Positions 14,526 to 29,137 of a stretch of DNA of 64,000 nt are shown here, piece after piece. Position 1 is the first letter of the stretch, and the number at the start of each line of letters is the position of its first letter. The position numbers and the translations under genes are program-made. Below the pieces are notes generated by a model. That model made no database searches, was not told the DNA's origin, and saw nothing but the letters and a program-made list of their open reading frames with translations. Source of the stretch: Glandiceps talaboti (Eukaryota > Hemichordata > Enteropneusta > Spengelidae); NCBI RefSeq assembly GCF_964340395.1, contig NC_135560.1, positions 9,687,098 to 9,751,097 of the forward strand, read 5' to 3'.

Positions 14526-14542
14526 AGGTCAGACAAAGGTCA
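14526..14542 (+). promoter_or_regulatory. Perfect DR5 element (retinoic-acid-response type)
   Basis: Two exact AGGTCA half-sites in direct orientation, at 14526-14531 and 14537-14542, separated by five bases (GACAA). This is the textbook DR5 geometry bound by RAR/RXR heterodimers in chordates, and COUP-TF homodimers can compete for such sites. It lies about 9.4 kb upstream of the NR2F start codon. The match is seen directly in the sequence. Function is inference. Confidence 0.6.
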
Positions 14543-14659
14543 CTTCTGGTTTTACAGTGTATCTACTTTTACACATGGATGTAAACTGCTATTTTCAAAA
14601 TTGCATTCTAAGGCCTAACAAAATAAATTGTGTGGTTCCGATTAATACACTATTTTTAA

Positions 14660-16741
<2,082 letters not shown>

Positions 16742-16985
16742 ATTGAAGTACGTTGTTGTACGTAGCCTAGGACTTCTGGAATAACCTTTAATTATATTCA
16801 TTGAAAAGTTCTTTTCGATGAAAAAGCGTGGGCAAATTAAAATTGATGTTATCTTTTTTCTCTTTAGGCTTAATCTAACATATTTGGTATTCAGTAAAGT
16901 TAGACAAAACCCCCAAATATTTCAAGGTAACCCATTCCATAAATAAGACTATGTTTCCGCAAGGGATGCACAGCTGAAAATACTC

Positions 16986-16995
16986 GCGCATGCGC
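16986..16995. promoter_or_regulatory. NRF1-type palindrome GCGCATGCGC
   Basis: Exact 10-base match to the core NRF1 consensus, GC-rich in AT-rich surroundings. NRF1 sites usually mark promoters in animals, but no gene start is visible here. A second copy lies at 29127-29136. Confidence 0.35.
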
Positions 16996-17449
16996 ATTTT
17001 GGGGAGAACCTATCGCACCCTTTTGGTGGATTACATATACAATAAACTAAATTCAAACCAAGTTTTCTCATGGTAAGAGTGCAATACACAGCCGTGATTG
17101 CTTTGTTGTAAAACAATTGACGAGTGGACGGATTTCCTTGAAATATGATTAGTAACTCAATATATAGTAAAACAATACGGCAACAGATTAATTTACATAG
17201 AGTATGTAATCACCTGCTCATCTTCCTTTTGTCGTTTTCTAAATAGAATTGACAAAAGGCAAACCATTGCTGAAGAAGAACGTGCCAGGTATTGAACCCA
17301 AATGGGTGACGCCTGCCGTTCTTCAAATTAATAAAAATCACACTTCCCGAATACTGAGTATTTTGTATCTTAAATGGCGTATAATGATCCATTTGGTGTG
17401 AAATATTGCAGGTGTTACTTCATAAGTATGTGTAGCGGAAACGCAATAT

Positions 17450-19300
17450 CATCTCCATGCAATTCTCTGCCTTTCAATTCACCAGTCTCTTTCCGGCGTA
17501 AAAATCGGAACTGGTTACGCGAGAGAAGGGAAATTTTAAGATAAAAACAAGATGGAAATTATGTCAGAAGTTCATTACCACAGTTATGGACAGAATCATT
17601 TAGCAAAGCGACGACCGAAGAGTTAAGCGTGCGAAATTTTCATATCGGTTCCGTCCCTTCTGTCGGTGAAGCCATCGATTATGCAAATAAACTCGGCAGA
17701 TGAAATGAAATGCACAAAGAGAGAGAAAAGTGATACCGTGGCGATAAATTCGTCGGGGAAAATTACTCTATCTATCTGCATCAAAAAGGAACAGGTCTAC
17801 ATCGAATACCTTTGCGGTTAGCCCCACTTCCAAGTTTCTACATTGAAAAATGAAAATTTGTTCTTTTAATCACCGCATTTACTACTTTGTGCTAGGCGAC
17901 GGCGGATATTCAAGGCTTCAATTTGTTCCCGGCAGAATATTCCGATGTCGGCTAAGTACCAAGCCGCAGCTTTTTCTATAAATTGCCGTAATAAAGTGAT
18001 TTGGGCGATCTTGCTGATATTACTTTTAAATTCTAACTAATTTCAAGCTCACACAATAGCGGACACAAATTATTGTTGGTGGAGTTTATAATTTCTTCTC
18101 GATTGTAGTGTATTATTGCTCGCCATTAACTTTTTCGGTTCACAGTGAACTATGATAATATAGTGTTTAAAATTCTTTTTAAAAGCCACTGGTTTCTCGT
18201 ACCTTTGTAAACAAAAACGGATGATGAATTAGAACTTATTGTAAAATATATACAGATTTGCGACGATCGGGTAGAAATGTTGTGATTGTTAAAAACCGTC
18301 TAAGTTTAACTCGAAATCAATATCAATTCGAGAAATGAGATTCCATTTCACTCAATGAAATGGACCGATTTGTGTATTCCGAGGAAACTAATATGTTTTT
18401 TCTTTAGCGTGACGTGTGCACCCATGCTTCGACGGTGTCGCGGGGTTTTCTCAATTGCCTAGTATGACGTCATCGCAGAAGGACCTGTTTCGTATTTTTC
18501 GCCTTTCCGGATCCATGAAACTAGAGAGGAGAAGAAATGTAAACACATTTCGCCGAGAGCAACATAATGAAACCACCTCCATACAGCCTACCTAGCTATG
18601 ATTTCTACACTGTGTTCTCATATATTATGACCTTTCTAGAGAAATAATTTCTATCCACTAAAAGTAGCTATATTTTCTTGATGATTTTAGTTATAGTTCA
18701 CATTGAAATTATTCGAGCCAATTTTATGATGGTACACGGTCTGCGGGGCAATAAATTTCATCCGCTTTCATCTGTTGAAACGATTAGCCGGAAGGGATTG
18801 GCGCTACATTCGCTCACTACAGGAGGAAGGATAGTACGATGAGCTATCCAGTATCAATCTAACAAATTGGCCTTACTCATCTTCCACCCCTAAATCCAGA
18901 CTCATAACTCCTTTCCTCTTTATTTTAACCTACTCTGAGCATTTCAATAAAACATCAAACTGTGGAAGCTGGACTTTTATTTCGGAGAGATCTTTATCAA
19001 AGTGCTGAACGCCGAATATTTAAGGTAAGGTTGTTGACAACTTGGCCGACCTCCGACTCTCCTTCCTCCATGTTTTTTATGAGCAATTAGCCGTCTGCAT
19101 GTCTCCTCATCGGCGCACAATCGGTCTCCTTTGAGTATGCCCTGGGGGTAACCTCCCTGTCATTTCCACTGAAAACACTTTTAATATCGTTTCTGTGCCC
19201 TCAAAAACCACACAAAGCGGAAGAACACCTTCATATTTCATAAATGTAAAGTGACTGGAGTCGCAAGCTCCAAACTATAACAAATAACGTGCCGAAAGAA
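17450..19300. other. Candidate cis-regulatory region (no coding exon)
   Basis: A repeat-free stretch with a dense set of transcription-factor-like words. These include the octamer-like ATGCAAAT in TTATGCAAATAAAC near 17678-17690, a perfect TGACGTCA at 18465-18472, an ETS-like CCGGAAG near 18788, and a TCF/LEF-like ATCTTTATCAAAG near 18990. Single-copy sequence among many repeats is consistent with constraint, but conservation cannot be seen from one sequence. Confidence 0.25.
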
Positions 19301-22258
19301 GATACAAAATGAGAAGTAATAACTGAAGGAGATTTTTTTTCGGTTGGCGAGTCATCTACAATTAAATTCTACCAATGTCATTTTCTCTGCGTTGCTTATT
19401 TTACATCACAAGATGACGAAGCAGTTATTTCATAAAGAGAGCGCTTCGTGTCGGCAACCTTTATTCATTGGGATGAGTTAAAAAAAGATACAAGGAAGAC
19501 ATTATGCCGGTGGAGATTCATCGTTTTAATGAAATCATTGACTTACATGCAGCTGCCGTAACGCGAACTGTCCGAAGACATCTATACATATTAAGAGTTT
19601 GATGTGTTCATTAGCTTATAACGATTTCAATGATTCCTAAAAAAATGAATTATGTAAGAATAAAATTGTCAAATAGTCATATTCATTCAATTCTGTATAA
19701 AAATAAATTTTGAATAAAATTAAAAATAAGACATCACAGAAGAGTTAATTTCATGTGTGGATTTTCTGCTAAAACTCTCTAATCTTAGTTCTAGCTCAGA
19801 TCTGTACCACTATACTTATAGAATGGTTTACGTCTGAGATCGTCATCGTCAACACATAGCAAAAAATCGTCGCTTCTTTTTTGAGATATGGAGATGGAAC
19901 GCCATACTGTGTATAATACTTACCACATTAATATAAAACAAATTGTATACACCGTGTTTTTTAAAAAAAGAAAAAAAACACGATTATATGCCAGTAGGAA
20001 ATGATTTAAACACGGATTTCATTTTCGTCTACTTTCACACCTCAGTGGGCTTTAAAATGTTCCGATTATATCCTAATATTTTTCTTTCTGATGGAAACGA
20101 GGAAGGATTGGAGAATACATAAAAAATAAAAACTCACAAACTTTGAAGTAACACTGTTGTAATAAAATAAAATAACTTACAACGGCAATGTGTAATTTAG
20201 CTTTGGCAAATCGATATGGTAGCTATTGGGAAAGGTAAAGCGAATTATAAAGGGCACCGCGGTAGAATTCGTTATCATATTACCATGAATCAACACGGGA
20301 TCAGATTTAAAGTTTTTGAGGTGCGATTTGTACGTCGTGTGTGTAGTTTAGATGACATTAAATGTCACACGGAGTAACGTGTCGTGGCGTTGTACTGCAT
20401 CAGAGCTTCATTTACAAGTGTAATTCCTTCCTGTGGTGCCTCGTCAATGACACAAACCACAAACAATTTCAAGTGCGCATAACTGTGGTCAGATGGAACA
20501 TTTCTCTGCAAGAGCAACAGGTAGTTGGATACGTCAAAAGTAAAACATTACTTACACTGTTTAATAACAGCTTCAAATCCATAACTTAACTAAATTATTA
20601 AAACGAAATATATGCGCTTTGCCCCTTGTATGACAAAAGTTCCTTATAGTTTTCCGATTCGGTCGCGTACATGTTTTAGACTCGATCTCCACCGTCGGTG
20701 TTTGGTACACAGTCTCTACCTGTACCGCGCTACATGGTGAAATAAGTATGTACAAACCAAGTAGAATTTCCGTCGACAAATTAGCAAAGCTTACCTAGGG
20801 AGATATTGATCAGTTCAATTTGATATTAAATAATTTAATAACATCAACACATACCATGTGGGCGTCCATACGTATTAATTTCTGTGCAAGTGTTACGAAG
20901 GGGCGCAATAAGCGCAAGCATATCGTGAAACGTATTTCTAGTCGGATTTTTGTCGAATCTCACACCTCAAGTAAGGATTTGCAGAAATCTGACTCAGACT
21001 AGTGGTGTTATGTGGTGTCTTTTCCGACACCTTGTAGGCGATGCATGTAGGTCTCTGAATCAGCCGACAACGCCTGTCATTTGAATGTGTAGAATGCATG
21101 CACATCTATGTTGGCATGAGCATTTGCAGTAGCAATCGTAAACCACGCCGAATCTTTAACACTAAATCTAAAAACAGTTATCACGGTGTTATTAGCAAAC
21201 CTGAACAGTCGCTAATATTCAAACACTTGAAACAGATAGAATATGAATCTAAATTCCCATCGAAAATATTCTAAATGAGAAAAAGAACCATACTCCTAGA
21301 TAAGCAAATAATCAATTCAACGTACATTGCCTTTATCGTTGCCTAAATGCGTTGCTATGGTGACAGGAAACGCGGTTATAACCTGTTTGCCGTATAGTGA
21401 ACAGGTGTACGTACGCCGTTTCCCTACAGTACGTAAAGACGTTTACTGGTTGTACGGCTAACAAATCGCGTGCAAACGATTCAAATAATCCGCCTAACTA
21501 TGTTAAGAGGAACGCTGGGTTAACAGGATATTTCTTCGAGTCTCGTATATACACAAACATGTCATTATTTGACAATATTTCACCGTTTACGTGTATGTAT
21601 TTAAACCACATGGGTGTCTTTCCAACACTGATTCTTTATCCATATTTGATCCTTATTACCATACGAGACAGAAAAAACAACAGATTCCAGTGTGCAAATT
21701 TTGTACCATCATTAAAACAACTCACCGGAAGAGCAGTAGATGAAATTTCGTCTGACAGCTAGTCAATTTTCGTCTATTGAAATTTGTCTCAACGTGAGAC
21801 GGCTTGTTTCTGGAAGATGATATCGGCACGGAGACACCCCGGGCAAGAGTGAACGAAGAGACAAAAAGAAATCATTATAAAAATTAGACAAACAAAGGTG
21901 GGCCGGCTTGACATAAATTCACAATGACGAGATCACAGGTTACTGAAATTGTTAGTTTTAATTGGTCCGCGGGCTAGGTCGTTAGAGAAATATCCGCTAG
22001 TAAGGCTTCTTGCCCTTCGGCGAAAAGAAGAAACTCTCAAACATTTTATCATGACTGTGGGCAAACGCACTGACGGCACGATGGATTTCGCCAAGTAACT
22101 CAAGGCAAACAAGAATATTCGGACTTTGAGCACTCGATCGTCCGTATCCTTGAAACTTAGAGAATTCGGTCGCCATCGCACGTGCTGGGGATTTCTTCCG
22201 TTGGCCGTCGCTTTAGGCCTACAGAGTGAGTAAACGTATGTAGAGACCGAAGTTAGTT
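19301..22258. other. Non-coding stretch in the gene desert
   Basis: No coding exon recognised. Open frames are short and lack domain or splice support. Confidence 0.5.
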
Positions 22259-22303
<45 letters not shown>

Positions 22304-22330
22304 TTGTTTGTTTGTTTGTTTGTTTATTTG
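22259..22330. repeat. Microsatellite (TCTG)n(TTTG)n
   Basis: About ten TCTG units pass directly into about seven TTTG units. Confidence 0.95.
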
Positions 22331-23051
22331 TATTCATGTCGCTTTGTTTAGTCATATGTTTTCTCGTTTCATTTTATCGTGAGACGAAGTTAACTCGCGT
22401 GAGATGGTCACTTAGCGACACAGTTCGTTTTTGCATTTTATGCTTCCGTTTTTCTCTTTAATTTCCTACTCATCCAGCTCTTCCTACTTGCAGACATCCC
22501 CCCTCCAAACAGTGAAGGCGCTCTTTCACGAGAGGCGTAACGAAATTTAAGTAAATTCCATCAAGCAAATAAAATATTTACAAGATCAAGAAACAATAGA
22601 CTGGGCTGGCAGAATAACAAAATATGTTCAACAAGGTGTCATTTAGACCGTGAAGTCGCTCCCCTTTCCCAAATAAACGAAAGTCGCTTGCAGTACAGAG
22701 CAGAGGTGATGATATGAGTTCGCTGGTTCCAATGTTTCAGTAGTTCGAATGACAGTAAGATTCGGTGGGGCTTCGTTCTAGCAGCATTTATGTTTTCCGT
22801 GAGCCTTTCCATTCTAATTTTTCCAATATTATTTGCTTTTTAATTACTATGTATCATGTCATTCAGTGGTCGAGTTAGGAAGAAACATGCTGTACATTTT
22901 GAAGCTTATAAACTTTATAACTTTAAGAGTTGCAACACGGTGATTGCTCATCAGATCGTGCTGAAGCCTGAAAATCCACTACATACTATCCGCTTTGTGC
23001 TTTACTTTCAAAAAATCTATCAATCAAGTGAGTTTGCTTTGGCGTCAAATA

Positions 23052-23052
23052 T

Positions 23053-23088
<36 letters not shown>

Positions 23089-23090
23089 GC

Positions 23091-23123
<33 letters not shown>

Positions 23124-23124
23124 T

Positions 23125-23159
<35 letters not shown>

Positions 23160-23194
23160 TACAGACAAACAAACAGACAAACAGAGACAGACAC
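23052..23194. repeat. Microsatellite (ACAG)n with ACAA and ACAT variants
   Basis: About 33 ACAG-type tetranucleotides with scattered AAAC and ATAC variants. It is complementary to the TCTG array about 0.8 kb to the left, giving an inverted pair. Confidence 0.95.
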
Positions 23195-24730
23195 TTCACA
23201 GTGCCTATGGCATTACTTAACCAGTCCAGTTGTACAAATGTATTATAGTATAAGTTGTGAACTGAAAAAGTTGTACTTATAAACACAACTGATAGCAAAA
23301 CTTCCACTTAATCTGAACACCACTAACAAATAATGAACACGATTGAATATTCCTATTCTTACATTGTCTATTTTTGCAGTTGCGACGATTCATTTACCGA
23401 AGATTTTTATCATGTTCTGTGATGACGTCGACTGCCACCAAGTTCAACTATCGAAATACTCGCCATCAACGTTATATATCAACAGAAGTAAACATTTTTG
23501 CAAACGCATAAAATTAGACGAACCTGGCAACTAAATACGCATTATCAGCAACACATCTATGGTAAAATAAAGTGTTCGTGGACGACGCCATCATCTTTTA
23601 TTTTATTTTCAACGATCTGTGTTTTGGCGCCAAGTTTTTAATATGTAGTTAATGCACGACATACACTTTACACACAGACCACAGTTTTTAGCTTTCCGAA
23701 GCAAATCACGCACTTGGAAACCCTTCCTTTCTATATTATGAAAAGCAATCTTTTAATTTAGTCACCCTTTAGGGCGAGTTGTAGTAAAAGTCGGTTGATT
23801 TTGTGGTACTCTTTTGACCAATAGGGTCGACTTTGATCTAGTGGGGGCTAGCACCAGCCGTCCATCATCGGTCCCTAGCCTTTGATTTGTTTGATTACAC
23901 ACTGACTCTACTCTCTTAATTGATTTAATCATAATTTCGAAAAATGTTATCGACCCGACCACAGAATCTGCTGCGGGCAGAATGAACGTAATGTGTATTC
24001 TGACTTATATGGAGTCCGCCGTGACGGCGCTTCCCCTTGACTCAGTTCACCCATAATGGAAGAGCTGATGTCACTTTAAAAAATAAAAAAAATTTGTGGA
24101 AACTTTCAACTTTTAAAACGAAGAATCGATGAATAATGTGATCAACTAGGTGATAAATCAATTGATCGATCAACTTGTATACCAGTCAAGCAAGCAATCG
24201 ATCGATCGAATGAACATATCGATCGATCAATTACATTCAAAACGACCTATGAAGCGCATAAACAGTCCTGACTGTGCGACACACAACAAAGGCTATTTTT
24301 CACGCAGCATAGGTCTAATATCATCTGACAATTCTACATGAACGTTCATTACAATAATCGATAGACGTTCTTGTGGCGTCTACTTTTCTTGTCTCTTGCT
24401 CTGATATCTAATCACTGGTATTGCAACCGTAGTACATTTTTTATTTCCTTGTACAATTACGGGAAAGTGGTAGTTACGAATATTGTTAATTAACGCCAGA
24501 ATTGTACATAATATGTGCAAAATGCATTCAGGTATAGAAAGTGTGCCCTTATCGTTTAAGTTTATCGTTCCTATGTTTGTAATCCAGTCATCTGTACATG
24601 ATTCAGTTTGTTTTTAAAGTACTTGGTAATCCCAAAACAAGTTGTTGAAATTAACCTCAAGAGGATTTGATGTTGTTTTTTTATTTGCAATTAGCTGTAA
24701 AACACTCAATTATTGGCATTACCGCGTGTG
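23195..24730. other. Non-coding stretch with a GATC-rich palindromic patch
   Basis: No coding exon recognised. At about 24160-24232 several ATCGATCGAT-like words form a locally self-complementary patch. Confidence 0.45.
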
Positions 24731-24849
24731 CGAACGAACGAACGAACGAACGAACGCACGTACACGCGGGCGCACACCCACACACACACACATTCCTACC
24801 TACTTACTTACCTGCCTGCCTGCCTATCTACATACCTACACACACACAC

Positions 24850-24889
<40 letters not shown>

Positions 24890-25125
24890 ACACAAACAAA
24901 TCAAATTCATCCTTTCATATATACAATCTAACTCATCCACCTCATACATACATACATACATACATACATACATACATACATACATACATACATACATACA
25001 TACATACATACATACATACATACATACATACATACATACATACATACATACATACATACATACATACATACATACATACATACATACATACATACATACA
25101 TACATACATACATACATACATACAT
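24731..25125. repeat. Compound microsatellite cluster: (CGAA)n, (CA)n, (CTAC/CTGC)n, (CA)n, (ACAT)n
   Basis: Several adjacent arrays: CGAA at about 24731-24755, CA at about 24778-24791, CTAC/TTAC/CTGC tetranucleotides at about 24797-24836, CA at about 24838-24897, and a pure ACAT array at 24943-25125 (about 45 units). This ACAT array resembles the one at 10.25 kb. Confidence 0.95.
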
Positions 25126-27383
25126 TGTAAAAAGTACACCAGACCTATTCTGGGATTTGATGTGAGGCGAACTACGTTATCATCATGTGTTTGTTAGTCA
25201 AAGAATTGTCTGTTTTCAAGTTACGCGACAATATTGTTTGAGAGGTATTTCAATTGGACAGTACGTTATTGTCGGTGACAAGTGAAGCACATCTCAAGAC
25301 TAAGACAAACAAGAACGTATCTCATACATCAATCGTCTTCTCTTCATTTTAGGTCATGTAGAACTCAGACAGCAGTCTGTTGGTGAATAGTAATGCGTAC
25401 TTTCATGCCACGTACATGGTATTCTCACACAAAAAAACATACCTGCACCCAGGCTTTCTTTTTATTTTGAAAAGTTCGAAATCTAAACTCTTATAGTATT
25501 TGATATCGTCTGATTATACAATCCGATCTCGCAAAAGTTTGTCGTGCAAAATATACTTGCATTCCCTGGCAATTCTATTTCGCGGTAAACTTCGTATTTT
25601 TTCTTTATCACTCCATTTCTGTATATGTTGTTTTGGTGCATTTGTACTGATGTGTCGTCTTCTCACACCCCTCTCACTCCCCCACCAACTTTCATTTTCA
25701 CCAGACATATATTCAAATGGTTCCGTACTGAATCAGTGCTTTATGCATACATTAGCATAGTTACTGTTATGTCTGTTTGGTTTGAAGCCAGTATTGTGTC
25801 GTTCGATTGTTTGTTACTTCATTTCTAACAATACAAGCTGGACATGACACAGGTATTTCACTAAATTACAAACTCCGCTACACCTAACGTTGCAAATCTC
25901 CGCTGTCGAGACATTCCTATGGTGGTGGTAATGGCGAAAAATTTACATCTGAAAACTGTCTATAACTTGACAGCTACCAGTGCAGACATGGTTGTATCCA
26001 GAGTTGTAAATTTACTCAAAATTTTCAGAAACATGCCTTTCTCTTGGCTGTTACATATTCATTGATCCGTTGACCAGACATACCCCCCCCCCATTTCGTT
26101 CAGTTCACTTTTGCAATTTAACCGAACATCATTAATTGATCATACTTTCTTGTTTAATAAATGTGTAACTTTCTGATTAACCTTTCTATATGAAAAAAGT
26201 TCGCCATTCCAGTTACTGAGACAGACAATACGATGGTCTGAAAGTTGACCAGCAAAATGTCTGGTACTCAGCGCAATTTGGAACAGCTCATTTAGAAAAC
26301 AAGCCCTTCCATGGACTCTATTTTCGATAACTTAATGTCCGGTTCTTGTTCGTCTAGCAAAATTAACAAAAGATAATGTATGACCTTCTGTCGAAATTGC
26401 CCAAGTTTTTTTCCTTATAATTTATTTTCTTAACGAAGTTTAAATTCACACTTTAAAAAAATTGAATTTGAGATTTCAAACAACTAATTGTACTGAAATA
26501 TGTAAGTTATGATCTTTCAATTATTTTGAAATTTAAATGCCTCCATTTATCACCGTTGTCAGCAACGTACACAATGTATACCTGATATATATTTTTCCTT
26601 CAAAACACAAAACTTTATACGAAGCGATACATAGTTTTTCTACGAAATGTAAGTCAAAGATGCCTTGGGTACACATTTCATGTCACGGATTCTTGTTACA
26701 GCGCTGTACTGAAACGCTAATTTCACAGAGCTGAAGTCATTTACTGCTAAAAATTCTCCAAACGTGTGTACTTTCTTAGGAAGTCTGTCATCGGTAAATG
26801 TCAAACGCAAGCGTATTCAGTAATTGTGTTTTACCGTCCTTTAGTACTAAACACTCGTGGCAGAAATACCTGTGCAACCGTGAAACTTCGTGATAATGTT
26901 TCAAAAGGTCTTCAAAGTAGGGTCCTATTAGCGTTCCCAGTCACCCTAAATGGATGGTAGTAAAAGGTGCCGCCGGGCCATGTGATCCTGAGCAACCTGT
27001 CGAGAGCGGATAATTTGTCAAGAAGCGTTCTTCTACTTCACCTTTACAGTCGATCATACTCGGGTCTTGCATGACAAACAATACCTTAGGTGGTTTTTAA
27101 AAAGACGGATACACTTAGGAGAAATGTTCAATAGATCAGCTTGGGTCTACTTTTCATACAAAATTGGTTTTCTTTTCTAAACGAGCACACATCACATGAA
27201 AAAACAAATTTCGATTCAACTTCTTTTGACATCTGGTGAGAAGCATATGCCATCTTCTTGATCTGTCTGTTTGTGGTTTTGATGTTCACCTGTTTTTATC
27301 GACGAAGACAAATTCATTTACCTATTGAGCAGCTCGAATGAAGATTATCTATATGTCTGTGTGTCTGTCCCTTCCTCCCTCTC
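25126..27383. other. Non-coding stretch in the gene desert
   Basis: No coding exon, RNA gene or mobile element recognised. Confidence 0.5.
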
Positions 27384-27406
27384 TACCTACCTACCTACCT
27401 ACCTAC
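27384..27406. repeat. Short microsatellite (CTAC)n
   Basis: Five to six CTAC units. Confidence 0.85.
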
Positions 27407-27849
27407 TTTGCTAACAACATTGCTAGAGTTTTAGGACCAATGATTTTCTGTTTTAGGTTGTAGCGATCCTCAGTTTTTTTTATGACTATTCATGGACTTT
27501 CATACATGATGATTCACCGATTTGTAAACAATAAGTGAGGAAATGTGAACCTTAATGAGTATATCTAGTATTATTAATAGAGTATATAGCTGTAATGAGG
27601 AAATGCCAATTCCTGTTTCCCGCGTAAGTTCTTTCCAGACGTTCCACCACTGTTTTCCTAGAAACGGAATGACCACGTTTTCAAAAATATATATGTCTAA
27701 AATTTATACCCAATCTATTTGGTTATACCATTATTTTCTGAAAAGGAACTGTTCAACATTGCGCTTTGAAATTGTGAAATATACACAATAAAGATCCAAA
27801 CTTCTGAATCATGAACATGTGATTGACTATTTGGATTGAGGTTGGTTAG

Positions 27850-27851
<2 letters not shown>

Positions 27852-27913
<62 letters not shown>

Positions 27914-27914
27914 G
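27852..27914. repeat. Microsatellite (TTGA)n
   Basis: About 15 TTGA/ATTG units, followed by more degenerate ATTGAT words to about 28000. Confidence 0.95.
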
Positions 27915-29095
27915 AATTGGTTAGGAGGCTGACTAATCTATTGATTGTTGGACGATAAGCTGGATCGTGATTGATTATCGATTTATCAACTGATCGATAC
28001 ACGGAGTTGAGAAAGTCGCCAGCATGTACTGAATATTTATGAGTCAATGTTCGTTAAACTATTTTTGACAATGAAAGGTATTTTGGTGAAAGGGAACAAT
28101 AAAAAAACCGTGGATTTGACAAGATAATCAATCACTAGTACATGTACTTGCAAATATTCAGTTTGTTTATTTATAGTCACTGTATTTAGGTTGTATGTGT
28201 GTGTGTGGGGGGGGGGTAATGGCATATCACAGAGGGCAACAACTACGAGTTGGCCTAGGGGATAAAGCGATCCCCGTGCTTTCACCAAAATGACTGTGAC
28301 GTAATTCTAGAAGTACAACAAATTGGTGACGTACATGCAACAATGTGTGACGTCAATGCAAATAACTGTTATGACCTAATCAAGGTATTGTGTTCTACCA
28401 GAATTCCTTTTAGTAGGTCCTGAAATCTTCAATTTCGACATTTTCAGGGTTTACCCTTCATACCATGTGGACAAAAGACACAATTATATAGTGTGTCTGT
28501 TAAGATTCATACTAAATTCCAAAGAAAAGTCTAACAAAAGAAATAAATATCCGGTCGTATTTCGCATTACAGGATGCTATCTAAACACAGGTTTTGCAAA
28601 AGTAGGATTTGACCAATTCTTGAGTTTGTTGATTTTTGGGATTTTAAAAAAATGAAATTATTTATCGTTTCCAGCATTTCGAGATTTATATCATCTCTCT
28701 GCTAATCGCGTTCTATTGATTTCTTTCTGGAAAGGGAGATGTATCAGCAGTAGACATCCTAATAAATTTTAAAGTGCTCACTTTCACATCGTATAGTTTG
28801 TACGATGTATTAGTTAGAAATTCGTCATTCTATTTCACACAGTGTTAACTTATCGAAATTGACTCATTTTCACATATTGACGTACCAAAATGCTAAGCGA
28901 CTGCTGCACTATGAAATCTGGACAAAAAGCCAGCTATAGTTATATCATAATTTCTTTCATAGATGGTTTACGGTTTTCTTGTTTTTGTGCTGTTGTTTTC
29001 AGTTCTCACAATTTGCCAATTTCCAAGCCCGTATATCCTTACCTTCTCAATGTTACAAAGTACAAAATGTACGAATTAAAGATTAACACACCAAG

Positions 29096-29137
29096 CTGAT
29101 TGGTCAAGAAGAGATTGCAGACGAAGGCGCATGCGCC
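29096..29137. promoter_or_regulatory. NF-Y box plus NRF1 palindrome (promoter-like module)
   Basis: The minus strand of 29096-29106 reads TGACCAATCAG, an extended NF-Y CCAAT consensus. Twenty bases to the right, 29126-29137 is the perfect palindrome GGCGCATGCGCC containing the NRF1 core. The pair resembles a CpG-type promoter, but I find no convincing open frame starting on either side. Confidence 0.4.

Noticed and set aside
24642-25197. Open frames across the CA/ACAT cluster
   Set aside because: Microsatellite translation only.
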